Assembly (NCBI GenBank): GCA_031551725.1 | Contig: JAVBNF010000047.1 | Coordinates: forward strand, 1-58,424 | Origin: JAVBNF01 sp031551725 | Lineage (GTDB): Bacteria; Bacteroidota; Bacteroidia; Bacteroidales; P3 | DNA length: 58,424 bases | Direction: 5' to 3' | In this document: positions 1-8,798 of the stretch, piece by piece | How the letters are laid out: every line of letters starts with the position of its first letter | How positions within the stretch are numbered: position 1 is the first letter of the stretch | Notes under the pieces: model-generated | What the model was told of the DNA's origin: nothing | Seen by the model: the letters and a program-made list of their open reading frames with translations, nothing else | The model's database searches: none | Made by a program: the position numbers and the translations under genes

Positions 1-8
1 TATCTTTG
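1..8 (+). promoter_or_regulatory. -7 promoter element TATCTTTG of candidate small RNA
   Basis: TATCTTTG matches the Bacteroidota -7 consensus TAnnTTTG exactly. The matching -33 element would lie before the window start. It predicts a transcription start near 12, directly at the base of the stem described in the next entry. Confidence 0.5.
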
Positions 9-11
9 TTC

Positions 12-103
12 CCGAGTAAAGTGTTTCATATTTTCAAGTCTGGGGAGACCGCAAAGATAAAACTTTTACTCGACTAAGGAGAGTTTTTGCTCTCCTTTTT
101 TAT
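12..103 (+). ncRNA. candidate small RNA with closing stem and terminator
   Basis: No open reading frame covers this stretch. The RNA would start at the base of a long-range stem, 13-22 (CGAGTAAAGT) with 62-72 (ACTTTTACTCG, one bulged T). Inside is a small hairpin, GTCT (38-41) with AGAC (46-49) around a GGGG loop. After the stem comes an intrinsic terminator at 76-103. Promoter, structure and terminator fit one compact unit of about 90 nt. I do not recognise the family. Alternatively it is the 3' UTR of a gene outside the window. Confidence 0.45.
76..103 (+). terminator. intrinsic terminator
   Basis: AAGGAGAG (76-83) pairs perfectly with CTCTCCTT (90-97) around the loop TTTTTG and is followed by a T-run. 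It ends whatever is transcribed from the left, ahead of lpdA. Confidence 0.75.
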
Positions 104-178
104 TTTTACGCATTTTATGCATTTACTAATTGACTTTACACACATCCCTTTTAACTTTTACTTTTTAACTTTTTTTTG

Positions 179-186
179 TATCTTTG
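179..186 (+). promoter_or_regulatory. -7 element upstream of lpdA
   Basis: TATCTTTG lies 26 nt before the lpdA ATG and would give a leader of about 22 nt. The -33 region is T-rich without a clean TTTG, so the call rests on the -7 element alone. Confidence 0.55.
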
Positions 187-212
187 TACTCTAACAGAAA
201 CTATCAACTTTT

Positions 213-1604
213 ATGAACTACGATTTAATTGTTATCGGCAGCGGTCCCGGCGGATATGTAGCTGCAATCAGAGCTTCGCAATTGGGATTGAAAACTGCAA
301 TTATCGAACGTACCGAATTGGGCGGCATCTGCCTCAATTGGGGTTGTATTCCTACCAAAGCGCTTTTAAAAAGTGCGCAGGCTTTTCAATATGCGAGTCA
401 TGCCGAAAACTACGGTATTAAAATTACCGGCGAAGTGCAAGCCGATATGCAGGCCATTGTTGCCCGCAGCCGCGGCGTGGCCGAAACCATGAGCAAAGGG
501 ATTGCCTATCTTTTAAATAAATATAAAGTTGAAGTGATCAAAGGCGTTGCGAAAGTAAAACCCGGTAAAACGGTGGAAGTAACTGCCGAAGACGGACAAA
601 AACAAGAATACACCGCTGACCATATCATTATGGCTACCGGTGCGCGTTCCCGCGAATTGCCGAACTTGAAACAAGACGGTAAAAAAATTATCGGCTACCG
701 CGAAGCCATGACGTTGCAAAAACAACCGGCATCGATGCTTGTTGTAGGCTCCGGCGCCATCGGTTCCGAATTTGCACATTTCTACCAATCCATCGGCACA
801 AAAGTGACGTTGGTTGAATTTATGCCGTCGATTGTTCCTGTGGAGGACGAGGATGTTTCCGCTCAACTCGGCCGCTGTTTCAAGAAGAACGGCATGAAAG
901 TAATGGTGGAGGCCTCTGTTGAAAAAGTGGAAATTGTGAACGACATGTGTCAATGTACCGTGAAAACAAAGAAAGGCGAAGAAGTGATTGAAGCGGAAAT
1001 CGTGCTTTCGGCAGTAGGTGTTGCCACCAATATCGAAAATCTCGGACTTGAAGAAACAGGAATCAATAACGAACGCGGCAAAGTGATTGTTGACGATTAT
1101 TACCGCACAAATGTTGAAGGTTATTACGCTATCGGCGACATTGTTCACGGCCCTGCATTGGCGCACGTGGCATCGCACGAAGCGCTTATTTGCGTAGAAA
1201 AAATTGCCGGTCAAAATCCACATAAAATGGATTATGCCAATATTCCGGGCTGTACATACACTACGCCGGAAGTGGCTTCTGTGGGTTTAACCGAGAAAAA
1301 AGCAAAAGATGCCGGAATGAATATCAAAGTTGGCAAATTCCCTTTCACAGCTTCCGGAAAAGCCACAGCAGCAGGTAATCGCGATGGTTTTATCAAAGTC
1401 ATTTTTGATGAGAACACCGACGAAATGATCGGTTGCCACATGATTGGCGACAACGTTACCGAGATGATTGCGGAAGCAGTGATGATTCGCGCGGCAAAAA
1501 TCAAAGCGCACGATATTATTTCGGCCGTACATCCCCATCCCACAATGTCGGAAGCCTTGATGGAAGCGGCGGCAAACGCGTATGGCGAGGCTGTTCACTT
1601 GTAA
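213..1604 (+). CDS. lpdA: dihydrolipoyl dehydrogenase (E3)
   Basis: FAD-dependent enzyme that reoxidises protein-bound dihydrolipoamide to lipoamide with NAD+. It is the shared E3 of 2-oxoacid dehydrogenase complexes and the glycine cleavage system. The 463 residues are the family's normal length. Visible are the FAD-binding GSGPGGY (9-15), the redox-active pair C40 and C45 in ICLNWGCIPTK, a second Rossmann motif VVGSGAIGSEFA for NAD, and the C-terminal HPHPTMSEAL that carries the catalytic His at the dimer interface. No E1, E2 or glycine-cleavage gene is adjacent, so the complex it serves cannot be told here. The ATG at 213 is 26 nt below a good -7 element and starts directly at the flavin fold. 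Confidence 0.95.
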   Translation: MNYDLIVIGSGPGGYVAAIRASQLGLKTAIIERTELGGICLNWGCIPTKALLKSAQAFQYASHAENYGIKITGEVQADMQAIVARSRGVAETMSKGIAYLLNKYKVEVIKGVAKVKPGKTVEVTAEDGQKQEYTADHIIMATGARSRELPNLKQDGKKIIGYREAMTLQKQPASMLVVGSGAIGSEFAHFYQSIGTKVTLVEFMPSIVPVEDEDVSAQLGRCFKKNGMKVMVEASVEKVEIVNDMCQCTVKTKKGEEVIEAEIVLSAVGVATNIENLGLEETGINNERGKVIVDDYYRTNVEGYYAIGDIVHGPALAHVASHEALICVEKIAGQNPHKMDYANIPGCTYTTPEVASVGLTEKKAKDAGMNIKVGKFPFTASGKATAAGNRDGFIKVIFDENTDEMIGCHMIGDNVTEMIAEAVMIRAAKIKAHDIISAVHPHPTMSEALMEAAANAYGEAVHL

Positions 1605-1652
1605 AAGTAACGAGCGACAAGTCTTTTAATTTTTAACTTTTAATTTAAAATA

Positions 1653-2198
1653 GTGGAATTTATAAAAACCGATATAGAAGGATTAATCATTGTTAAACCG
1701 AGTGTTTTCGAGGATCACCGCGGATATTTCTTGGAATCGTATTCAGCGAAAAAGTACAAAGACGGCGGTATTAACGTCGATTTTGTGCAAGACAACGAAT
1801 CGAAATCCGAACAAAATGTGTTGCGCGGCTTGCATTTTCAAAAGCCGCCGCATGCACAAGCCAAGTTGGTGCGCGTAATTAAAGGCGCCGTGTTGGATGT
1901 GGCCGTGGATATCCGCAAAGGCTCTAAAACCTACGGAAAATACGTTGCGGTGGAACTTTCTGAAAAGAACAAAACACAGTTTTTTATTCCCGAAGGCTTT
2001 GCGCACGGCTTCTTAACGTTGGAAGACGACACTATTTTTGCTTATAAGTGTTCGAAATTTTACGATAAAGAATCCGAAGGCTCATTGCTTTGGAATGACC
2101 CCGATATCAACATCGACTGGCAAGTTGAAAATCCGATTTTATCGGAAAAAGATCTAATGGCCGACTTATTTGAAGAGTTTGAAACACCGTTTGTTTAA
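1653..2198 (+). CDS. rfbC: dTDP-4-dehydrorhamnose 3,5-epimerase
   Basis: Cupin-fold epimerase of dTDP-L-rhamnose synthesis (RmlC/RfbC), acting at C3 and C5 of dTDP-4-keto-6-deoxyglucose for surface polysaccharide. The 181 residues match the family. FEDHRGYFLESY (19-30), the catalytic His in RGLHFQ (H61), the general-acid Tyr in AYKCSKFYD (Y131) and SEKD near 164-167 are all present. The start is GTG at 1653; no in-frame ATG lies near, and MEFIKTDIEGL aligns with the usual N-terminus. It follows lpdA by 48 nt of AT-rich sequence. The other rml genes are not in the window, so it is an isolated pathway member here. Confidence 0.93.
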   Translation: MEFIKTDIEGLIIVKPSVFEDHRGYFLESYSAKKYKDGGINVDFVQDNESKSEQNVLRGLHFQKPPHAQAKLVRVIKGAVLDVAVDIRKGSKTYGKYVAVELSEKNKTQFFIPEGFAHGFLTLEDDTIFAYKCSKFYDKESEGSLLWNDPDINIDWQVENPILSEKDLMADLFEEFETPFV

Positions 2199-2312
2199 TT
2201 ATAAATTGTTAATGGTTAATTGTTAATGAGCTCCGCCACTTGTTTTGTGAAACACGTGTTATTAAATTCATTAACCATTAACCATTTACCATTAATCATT
2301 AACCATTTAAAA
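2199..2312 (+). repeat. AT-rich intergenic inverted repeat
   Basis: Arms built from TTAATGGTTAAT (2209-2220) and its exact complement ATTAACCATTAA (2270-2281) flank a short core with the perfect palindrome AACACGTGTT (2251-2260). Further degenerate copies of the ATTAACCATT unit follow up to 2306. It can fold into one long hairpin. Similar sequence recurs at the right end of the window (58251-58394). It may act as a bidirectional transcription or mRNA-processing signal. Confidence 0.6.
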
Positions 2313-3323
2313 ATGACCAAAACCAAATTTTATATTATTCTAACCGCTATTTTCTCACTTTGCTGTGCGATTTTTTCGGCTCTTCTTTTTGTAAATGCCG
2401 GAATGCGTGCCGATAATTCGGATGAATTTTATGAGCAGGCTTTTGAAGAGCATCATAAAATTTATTCGCCGGTTATTCCGTCTGATTTGGATTTCTGTGG
2501 CGAAAAAGTTCCCTTGGATGTGTATCATGTCCGTGAACGTATGGACCGTGAATTGCTGGTAAATTGCTATTGGCAATCAAATACCATCATGCTGCTTAAA
2601 CGTTCAAACCGTTATTTTCCAACCATCGAGAAAATCCTGAAAGAAGAAGGCGTACCTGATGATTTCAAATATCTGGCTTTAGCCGAAAGCGGATTTATTT
2701 ACAACGTATCCGGATCGGGTGCTGCCGGATTTTGGCAGTTCTTGGCACCTACCGCTAAAAAATTCGATCTGCAAGTTAACGATGATATTGACGAGCGTTA
2801 CAACTTGGAAAAAGCTACGCGCGCTGCTTGTCAATATCTTAAATCCAACTATCAGAAATTCGGTTCGTGGACGTTGGCGGCTGCCGCTTATAATGCCGGT
2901 GAAGGCCGCATCAATACACATGTTTCGAAACAAAGTACAGATTTTTATTACGACATGCATTTGGCGGACGAAACATCGCGCTATGTTTTTCGGATTTTGG
3001 CACTTAAAACCATTTGCAAAAATCCGAACAAATACGGATTTATGCTGCGAAAAAAAGATTTGTATCCGGAAATTCCATTTACGACCGTTACAACCGATTC
3101 CACAATCAGCGATTTATTTGCTTTTGCGCAAAGCAACGGCGTGAGCTATCAAATGTTCAAAGCGCATAATCCGTGGCTACGCAGTTCCAAACTTCCAAAC
3201 AAAGAACGCTTGACCTATACTTTTAAAATTGTGAAATGCGATTCGTTAAGTTGTAGTGCGCTTATGCCTGATTGCTATGAGAATAACTGTTTGATTGACG
3301 AAAAAACATTTACGAGAAAATAA
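2313..3323 (+). CDS. membrane-anchored lytic murein transglycosylase (SLT domain)
   Basis: Predicted to cleave the MurNAc-GlcNAc bond of peptidoglycan, releasing 1,6-anhydro-muropeptides, from the periplasmic face. The 336 residues start with a membrane or signal segment (6-28). The SLT domain follows: the catalytic Glu in LALAESGF (E125), then SGSGAAGFWQFLAPTA and AAAAYNAGEGRI, which form the substrate groove. The C-terminal stretch from about 255 (SDLFAFAQSNGVSYQMFKAHNP) looks like a degenerate LysM-type wall-binding repeat, resembling MltD. I placed the start at 2313, since the upstream in-frame codons run through the AT-rich repeat and the signal segment begins at MTKTKFY. The cysteine-rich tail (CDSLSCSALMPDCYENNC) is unusual and could form disulfides. 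Confidence 0.85.
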   Translation: MTKTKFYIILTAIFSLCCAIFSALLFVNAGMRADNSDEFYEQAFEEHHKIYSPVIPSDLDFCGEKVPLDVYHVRERMDRELLVNCYWQSNTIMLLKRSNRYFPTIEKILKEEGVPDDFKYLALAESGFIYNVSGSGAAGFWQFLAPTAKKFDLQVNDDIDERYNLEKATRAACQYLKSNYQKFGSWTLAAAAYNAGEGRINTHVSKQSTDFYYDMHLADETSRYVFRILALKTICKNPNKYGFMLRKKDLYPEIPFTTVTTDSTISDLFAFAQSNGVSYQMFKAHNPWLRSSKLPNKERLTYTFKIVKCDSLSCSALMPDCYENNCLIDEKTFTRK

Positions 3324-3330
3324 TTTTTTC

Positions 3331-3360
3331 TTTGTCTTTTCATAATAATATGTATCTTTG
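3331..3360 (+). promoter_or_regulatory. promoter of topA
   Basis: TTTG at 3331-3334 and TATCTTTG at 3353-3360 are separated by 18 nt, a near-ideal Bacteroidota promoter. The predicted leader of about 64 nt contains an inverted repeat (AAAATCGT with ACGATTTT) that may form a small hairpin before the topA start. Confidence 0.75.
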
Positions 3361-3427
3361 CAAATTCAAAATCGTGAAAAAACGATTTTTAAAGTTCATT
3401 CTTTGCGAATAAAAAAAAGATACCAAA

Positions 3428-5842
3428 ATGGCTAAAAACCTTGTTATTGTTGAGTCCCCTGCCAAAGCAAAAACGATTGAAAAGTTTTTGGGTCCGGATT
3501 TTCATGTGCTCTCTTGTTTCGGACACATCCGCGATTTGCCCAAAAACAAACTGAATATCGATATCAAAAACGGCTACGAACCGAATTACGAAATTCCGGC
3601 AGATAAGAAAAAATTAGTAGCAGACCTCAAAAAACAAGCAGACGCGGCCGAGACCGTATGGCTCGCATCCGATGAGGACCGCGAAGGAGAAGCCATCTCC
3701 TGGCACTTGATGCAAGTTTTAAAACTTACCGAAAAGAAAACCAAACGCATCGTTTTCAACGAAATCACAAAATCAGCAATTCTCAGCGCGATTGAGCGTC
3801 CACGTAAAATTGATATTAATTTAGTTGATGCCCAACAAGCACGCCGTGTACTCGACCGTTTTGTGGGTTACGAAATTTCGCCGGTATTGTGGCGCAAGGT
3901 TCGTCCGCAACTTTCGGCCGGACGCGTGCAATCCGTTGCCACACGCCTAATTGTGGAACGTGAAGATGAAATTAAAAATTTCAAAGAAACATCTGCATAC
4001 CGCGTAACCGCAGATTTCAAACTTCCAAAAGTTGAAAAAACATTGGAAGCCGAACTGAATAAACGTTTTGCAAAAAAAGACGAAGCCGAAAAATTTCTAA
4101 ACGATTCAAACGGCGCTAGTTTTGTTGTTTCGGACGTGGAAACCAAACCGGCTAAAAAATCACCTGCTCCTCCATTTACAACCTCAACATTACCACAGGA
4201 AGCAAGCCGCAAGCTTGGTTTTTCGGTTTCAAAAACGATGCTCGTTGCACAACAATTGTATGAGGCCGGGTTTATCACTTACATGCGTACCGACTCGGTA
4301 AACCTTTCGCAACAAGCGATGGGAATGGCAGAAAGTGAAATCAATACATCGTTTGGAAAAAAATATGTAAAGCTCCGTCAATATTCCACCAAAACCAAAG
4401 GAGCGCAGGAAGCTCACGAGGCTATTCGTCCGACGGCTTTCGACAAACAGTCGATTGAAGGCGATGCTTCACAAAAACGTTTGTACGATTTGATTTGGAA
4501 ACGCACCATCGCTTCGCAAATGAGCGATGCCGAATTGGAAAAAACAACCGTTACCATTAACATCAGCACGCGTCCGGAAAACTTCAATGCCAAAGGCGAA
4601 GTGTTGATTTTCGACGGTTTCTTAAAGGTTTATATCGAATCGAGCGACGATGATAACGATGAGGATACCAAAGGCGTACTTCCTCCGATCAAAGTAAAAG
4701 ATGCTTTGGAATTGAAAAAAGCCATTGCCAAAGAATCGTTTACACAACACGCTCCGCGCTACTCCGAAGCAAGTTTGGTGAAGAAAATGGAAGAACTCGG
4801 CATCGGTCGTCCTTCTACTTATGCACCTACTATTTCCACTATTTTAAAAAGAAAATACGTTGTAAAAGAAGATCGCGAAGCGGTTGAACGCTCATATAAT
4901 CTGATCGAATTAAGCAAAGGAGCCGTTAAATCTTCCGTAAAAACGGAGAAAACCGGTTCCGAAAAATCTAAACTTTTCCCTACGGATATTGGGGTTTTGG
5001 TAAATAATTTCCTTGTCGAAAATTTCAGCACTGTTATTGATTACAACTTCACGGCTGCCATCGAAAAAGAATTTGACGAAGTGGCTCAAGGCGAAATCAA
5101 ATGGGCCAAGATGATGGACGGTTTCTACAAGCCTTTCCACAAACAGGTGGATGAGACGATGAAGAACTCCGAGCGCGTAAGCGGCGAACGTTTGGTGGGT
5201 GTTGATCCGAAAACGAAAAAGAATATTTATGTGAAAATCGGACGTTTTGGCCCGATGGCACAAATTGGCGAAGCAACTGACGAAGAAAAACCAACATTTG
5301 CAGGATTAAAAGCCGGTCAGTCCATCGACACGATCAGCCTCGAAGACGTGTTGGAATTATTCAAACTCCCGCGTGAAGTGGGCACTTTCGAAGGTGAGAA
5401 AATTGTTGCCGCAGCCGGACGCTTCGGTCCTTATTTGCGTTTGGGCAAAAATTTCTATTCAATTCCAAAAACGGATGATCCGTTGGAAATCAGCGAAAAA
5501 CGTGCCATTGAAATCATTGAAGAAAAACGCATCAGCGATGCCAATAAAATGATTAAGGAATTTGCAGATAATGATATCCGCGTATTGAACGGACGCTTCG
5601 GTCCTTATATTGTGTCAAACAAAAAGAATTTCCGTATTCCGAAAACAACGGATCCTACAACATTAACATTGGAAGATTGTTTGTCGATTATTGAAGGTTC
5701 TTTTAAATCCGAAGCTCCTGCTAAAAAAGCAACAGCAAAAAAAGTTTCCGCTAAAAAAGCTGAAGAAAAACCGGAAAAGAAAGCTCCTGCAAAGAAAGCC
5801 GCAGCAAAGAAAACGACAACAAAAACAAAGTCTAAAAAATAA
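3428..5842 (+). CDS. topA: DNA topoisomerase I (type IA)
   Basis: Relaxes negative supercoils through a 5'-phosphotyrosine single-strand break. The 804 residues show the N-terminal TOPRIM domain (VIVESPAKAKTIEKF with E9; metal-binding SDEDREGE at 81-88) and the active-site Tyr in FITYMRTDSVNLS (Y285). From about 600 onward come three repeats containing GRFGP (GRFGPMAQIG, GRFGPYLRLG, GRFGPYIVS). The tail is rich in KKA/AKK repeats, probably a nonspecific DNA-binding extension. The C-terminal zinc-finger cysteines of the E. coli enzyme are absent. It has its own promoter; pfkA follows after 49 nt, possibly cotranscribed. Confidence 0.96.
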   Translation: MAKNLVIVESPAKAKTIEKFLGPDFHVLSCFGHIRDLPKNKLNIDIKNGYEPNYEIPADKKKLVADLKKQADAAETVWLASDEDREGEAISWHLMQVLKLTEKKTKRIVFNEITKSAILSAIERPRKIDINLVDAQQARRVLDRFVGYEISPVLWRKVRPQLSAGRVQSVATRLIVEREDEIKNFKETSAYRVTADFKLPKVEKTLEAELNKRFAKKDEAEKFLNDSNGASFVVSDVETKPAKKSPAPPFTTSTLPQEASRKLGFSVSKTMLVAQQLYEAGFITYMRTDSVNLSQQAMGMAESEINTSFGKKYVKLRQYSTKTKGAQEAHEAIRPTAFDKQSIEGDASQKRLYDLIWKRTIASQMSDAELEKTTVTINISTRPENFNAKGEVLIFDGFLKVYIESSDDDNDEDTKGVLPPIKVKDALELKKAIAKESFTQHAPRYSEASLVKKMEELGIGRPSTYAPTISTILKRKYVVKEDREAVERSYNLIELSKGAVKSSVKTEKTGSEKSKLFPTDIGVLVNNFLVENFSTVIDYNFTAAIEKEFDEVAQGEIKWAKMMDGFYKPFHKQVDETMKNSERVSGERLVGVDPKTKKNIYVKIGRFGPMAQIGEATDEEKPTFAGLKAGQSIDTISLEDVLELFKLPREVGTFEGEKIVAAAGRFGPYLRLGKNFYSIPKTDDPLEISEKRAIEIIEEKRISDANKMIKEFADNDIRVLNGRFGPYIVSNKKNFRIPKTTDPTTLTLEDCLSIIEGSFKSEAPAKKATAKKVSAKKAEEKPEKKAPAKKAAAKKTTTKTKSKK

Positions 5843-5891
5843 TTTTTTAGCGTAAGCGATTTTAATTTTTAACTTTTAATTTTTAATTTTC

Positions 5892-6875
5892 ATGTTTCCT
5901 ATTCGAAAAATCGGCGTACTCACTTCCGGCGGCGATTCACCGGGAATGAACGCGGCTATTCGTGCCGTGGTTCGCACAGCAGTAAATAAAGGATTAGAAG
6001 TCGTTGGTATCCGCTACGGATATCGCGGTTTGATTGAAAAAGATTTTATGCCGTTGACACGAAGTTCCGTGACGGGCATTTTGCAACGCGGAGGAACGAT
6101 TTTAAAATCGTCGCGCTGTCCCGAATTCCGCACGGATGAAGGCTTGGCAACAGCTTATAAAAACATGCAGGAAGAGGGAATCGACGCACTTGTTGTGATT
6201 GGCGGCGACGGTACTTTCCGCGGCGCTCTGCATTTCCAAGCAACATACAAAGTACCTATTATCGGTTTACCCGGAACGATCGACAATGATATTTTCGGAA
6301 CAACATCCACCATCGGTTATGACACGGCTTTGAACACTGTTGTTGAAGCTGTAGATAAGCTACGCGACACTGCAAATTCGCACGATATTTTATTTTTTGT
6401 TGAAGTGATGGGACGCGATGCCGGTTTCTTGGCTATGAACAGCGGATTGGCCAGCGGAGCCGACTATATTATGATTCCGGAAGCAAAATCAAGCATTGAT
6501 GTGCTTTTGCAGAAACTTGAACGCGAACGTTCGTTGCATAAAAGTTCAAACATCATTATGGTTGCTGAAGGCGAGGCTTTAGGCGGCGCTCAAAAAGTGG
6601 CCGATGAAGTAAAAGTGCGAAGCGGCAACAAATATCAAGCCCGCGTAACGGTTTTAGGACATATTCAACGCGGAGGCTCCCCTACTTGCTTCGACCGCGT
6701 ATTGGCCAGCCGTCTAGGTTATACTGCTGTTGTAGAATTATTGAAAGGCACTAAAGGAGTCATGGTTGGCTTAAAACACAATAAAATGACGCTTACACCT
6801 TTTGAAAACGCCACCAACAGGCGTAATCCGCTCAATACCGAACTTCTTGAGGTCGCAGAAGTTTTATCTGCTTAA
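5892..6875 (+). CDS. pfkA: ATP-dependent 6-phosphofructokinase
   Basis: Phosphorylates fructose 6-phosphate to the 1,6-bisphosphate in glycolysis. The 327 residues are typical of the bacterial tetramer. VLTSGGDSPGMNAAIR (9-24) and GGDGTF (104-109) form the nucleotide site, and PGTIDND (127-133) carries the catalytic Asp (D131). A Gly follows GGD and a Gly replaces Lys in PGTIDND, which is the ATP type and not the pyrophosphate type. MGRDAGFLA and GHIQRGGSPTCFDR contribute to the sugar-phosphate site. It ends only 3 nt from the stop of the convergent porin gene, with no visible terminator between them. Confidence 0.95.
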   Translation: MFPIRKIGVLTSGGDSPGMNAAIRAVVRTAVNKGLEVVGIRYGYRGLIEKDFMPLTRSSVTGILQRGGTILKSSRCPEFRTDEGLATAYKNMQEEGIDALVVIGGDGTFRGALHFQATYKVPIIGLPGTIDNDIFGTTSTIGYDTALNTVVEAVDKLRDTANSHDILFFVEVMGRDAGFLAMNSGLASGADYIMIPEAKSSIDVLLQKLERERSLHKSSNIIMVAEGEALGGAQKVADEVKVRSGNKYQARVTVLGHIQRGGSPTCFDRVLASRLGYTAVVELLKGTKGVMVGLKHNKMTLTPFENATNRRNPLNTELLEVAEVLSA

Positions 6876-6878
6876 TCC

Positions 6879-8132
6879 TTAAAACGAATAACGCACCGTA
6901 AATTCAAAACGCCATAAATCGCCCGGACGAAGGGTTACTAACTCACCCGGTGTTCCGGTATTAAGATTTGGGAATGTATACTTTTGCCAGTCCGTATGCC
7001 AATGACTGATTTCAAGGCCTGTCATCAAATGGCTATCCCAATTGTACAAAAAGTTTCCGAACATGGATTGTGTGTAGGTTCTCGATGTGCCTGCGAGTGT
7101 AGTTCCGCCAAGTAAATCTTCGTTTTTCGGATTATCTTCAAGATATCCGAAATTACATTGAATGTTTTTTGTGCATTGCACGGTCATCGCAGCCCAACCG
7201 CCTGTTGATCGAACGGTTTCTTTCGTTCCCAAATCAATCCCTTGCAAAATACCGGCTTCAATAGAAGCTAAATTATTTCCTGTAAACCATTCGCCTTTCA
7301 GCGTAAGCCATTTATTGATAGGCCAACATAAATCCACATTTAAAGAATAACTCTCGTAATCTTTGTGCAACGGAGCCGTTCCTCCTGCGATAAGGCCGGA
7401 ACTGACTGCATAATCCATTTGCTGCTGTCCATAATGTCCGGAAACACCAAGAACAAACGGTTTAGGGGGATTCCCCAAAGATAAGGCAAGTCGGCCTTCT
7501 ACAGTCGGAAAGCTTGCAACTTCTGTAGTAATACCTGTTAAACCGATTCCATCACGCATTGTGTTATCTGCAACGGCAGCTTGGAAAGTCAAGGCTGTTT
7601 TCTCTGTCATTGATAGTTTGTGTGTCAAGCGGATTTGCGCTCTGCGATAACCGGCATTTCCACCGCCATCGCCGGCCGGATAATCGAGCATCGTTGGTGC
7701 CAAAGGCGATAAGGCTTCCCAATCTTGTCCAATCAAGATTTGAGTTTTAGCATCTCCGATTTCGATAAAACCTTTGCGGAAAAGCAGTGCACTTTTACTA
7801 CGTAACGAATAAGCGCCTTGAAAATCGACTTCCACCACTCCTTTCACATAGCTTCCTTTCCATGCCGGAATGCCAGGTGCATTCAGCACAACACCGAAAC
7901 GCGAAGAGCGTGGATCGATAAAACATACATGATGTTCATCGGTCAGATCGGGAGAAACCGCCCAGGCAGCCACATCGCCTCCATTGGATTTTGTGGTTTC
8001 GTAAATGGTAGAAACATTAAAATAGCCGTATGGTTTAACCGTTATCTTCTTGAGAACAGACTGTGCACTGTCTTGTGCAAACGATACCGCTCCAACAACG
8101 CTGAAAATCGAAATTAAAAACAATCTTTGCAT
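6879..8132 (-). CDS. outer-membrane porin, DcaP-like
   Basis: Predicted 417-residue beta-barrel porin. It has a signal peptide (MQRLFLISIFSVVGAVSFAQ, cleavage after AQ), an N-terminal strand KPYGYFNVSTIYE, alternating hydrophobic and aromatic strands throughout, and a C-terminal strand ending in Phe (LWRFEFTVRYSF), the usual barrel-assembly signal. DPRSSRFGVVLNAP and the strand pattern resemble DcaP-type porins, but the substrate cannot be inferred. It has a clear promoter at 8152-8182 and converges on pfkA. Confidence 0.75.
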   Translation of the reverse strand: MQRLFLISIFSVVGAVSFAQDSAQSVLKKITVKPYGYFNVSTIYETTKSNGGDVAAWAVSPDLTDEHHVCFIDPRSSRFGVVLNAPGIPAWKGSYVKGVVEVDFQGAYSLRSKSALLFRKGFIEIGDAKTQILIGQDWEALSPLAPTMLDYPAGDGGGNAGYRRAQIRLTHKLSMTEKTALTFQAAVADNTMRDGIGLTGITTEVASFPTVEGRLALSLGNPPKPFVLGVSGHYGQQQMDYAVSSGLIAGGTAPLHKDYESYSLNVDLCWPINKWLTLKGEWFTGNNLASIEAGILQGIDLGTKETVRSTGGWAAMTVQCTKNIQCNFGYLEDNPKNEDLLGGTTLAGTSRTYTQSMFGNFLYNWDSHLMTGLEISHWHTDWQKYTFPNLNTGTPGELVTLRPGDLWRFEFTVRYSF

Positions 8133-8151
8133 AAATAAAATTTTAAAGATG

Positions 8152-8182
8152 CAAAGATACGAAATGCAACTTTTTTAACAAA
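8152..8182 (-). promoter_or_regulatory. promoter of the DcaP-like porin
   Basis: On the minus strand TATCTTTG (plus-strand CAAAGATA, 8152-8159) lies 19 nt below TTTG (CAAA at 8179-8182). It sits back to back with the promoter of the gene at 8229, only about 7 nt apart, so a protein bound here could affect both. Confidence 0.75.
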
Positions 8183-8188
8183 ATTTTA

Positions 8189-8220
8189 TTTTGAAATCTT
8201 AAAAATATATTTTACTTTTG
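8189..8220 (+). promoter_or_regulatory. promoter of the 8229 gene, predicting a leaderless mRNA
   Basis: TTTTG (8189-8193) and TACTTTTG (8213-8220) are 19 nt apart. Transcription should start around 8224-8226, while the ATG is at 8229, which leaves essentially no 5' leader. Confidence 0.65.
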
Positions 8221-8228
8221 CACTCTAA

Positions 8229-8798
8229 ATGAAAAATTCCCCTGAAATACAAGAATTACGTAATGCTATTGAAAAATCAGTAAGTCGCCGGATGAAAACG
8301 CCTGCCGATTTTAATTTTTTGGCAGATGCAGTGTGGGAAAAATTGAAAGAAAATATCAGTTCAACCACCCTCAAACGCTTGTGGGGATACATTAATGGTG
8401 CTGAAACGATAAGAGGTAGTACTTTGAATATTTTATCACAATTTGTCGGGCTCTCCAATTGGCAGGCATTTTTAGAAGATTTGAATAACAATTCGCCCAT
8501 TCAATCCGATGCTTTTATTGTTCCAAAAATTGAAAGCAAAAATCTGACTATTGGAGATTTGATAGAAGTTTCTTGGCAACCCAATAGGCATTGTGTATTT
8601 GAATATTTGGGAAATAATCGATATGTTGCGGCTAAAGCAGAACATTCGAAATTGAAAGCTGGCGACACTTTCGAATGTTTGTTTTTTCTGCAAGGACAGC
8701 CGTTGTATTTAGATAATTTGAATGGTGAGAAATCTTATGTGGCAGGGAAAAGAGATGGTTTAAGTAGAATTGCTTTTCAATCTAACAAGCAAAATTAA
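8229..8798 (+). CDS. Bacteroidota-specific protein with putative helical DNA-binding-like N-domain
   Basis: 189 residues with no signal peptide, so cytoplasmic. The N-terminal 80 residues are helical, and the pattern TTLKRLWGYI followed by RGSTLNILSQFVG and NWQAFLEDL recalls a domain seen at the start of many uncharacterised Bacteroidota proteins (recollection, not a search). The spacing suggests a helix-turn-helix-like bundle. Residues 95-185 are predicted beta strands (IGDLIEVSWQPNRHCVFEYLGNNRYVAAKA) of unknown function. Its stop codon overlaps the stop of the convergent kinase gene by 2 nt. A regulator of the neighbouring kinase/caspase cluster is possible but is only an inference from position. 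Confidence 0.7.
   Translation: MKNSPEIQELRNAIEKSVSRRMKTPADFNFLADAVWEKLKENISSTTLKRLWGYINGAETIRGSTLNILSQFVGLSNWQAFLEDLNNNSPIQSDAFIVPKIESKNLTIGDLIEVSWQPNRHCVFEYLGNNRYVAAKAEHSKLKAGDTFECLFFLQGQPLYLDNLNGEKSYVAGKRDGLSRIAFQSNKQN

Noticed and set aside
513..1223. 236-codon open frame on the minus strand inside lpdA
   Set aside because: It is antisense to a gene with complete catalytic motifs; its translation is rich in His, Phe and Cys with no recognisable fold, a typical codon-bias shadow.
6876..6878. Terminator between pfkA and the porin
   Set aside because: Only 3 nt separate the two stop codons, and no hairpin with T-run is seen in either coding end.
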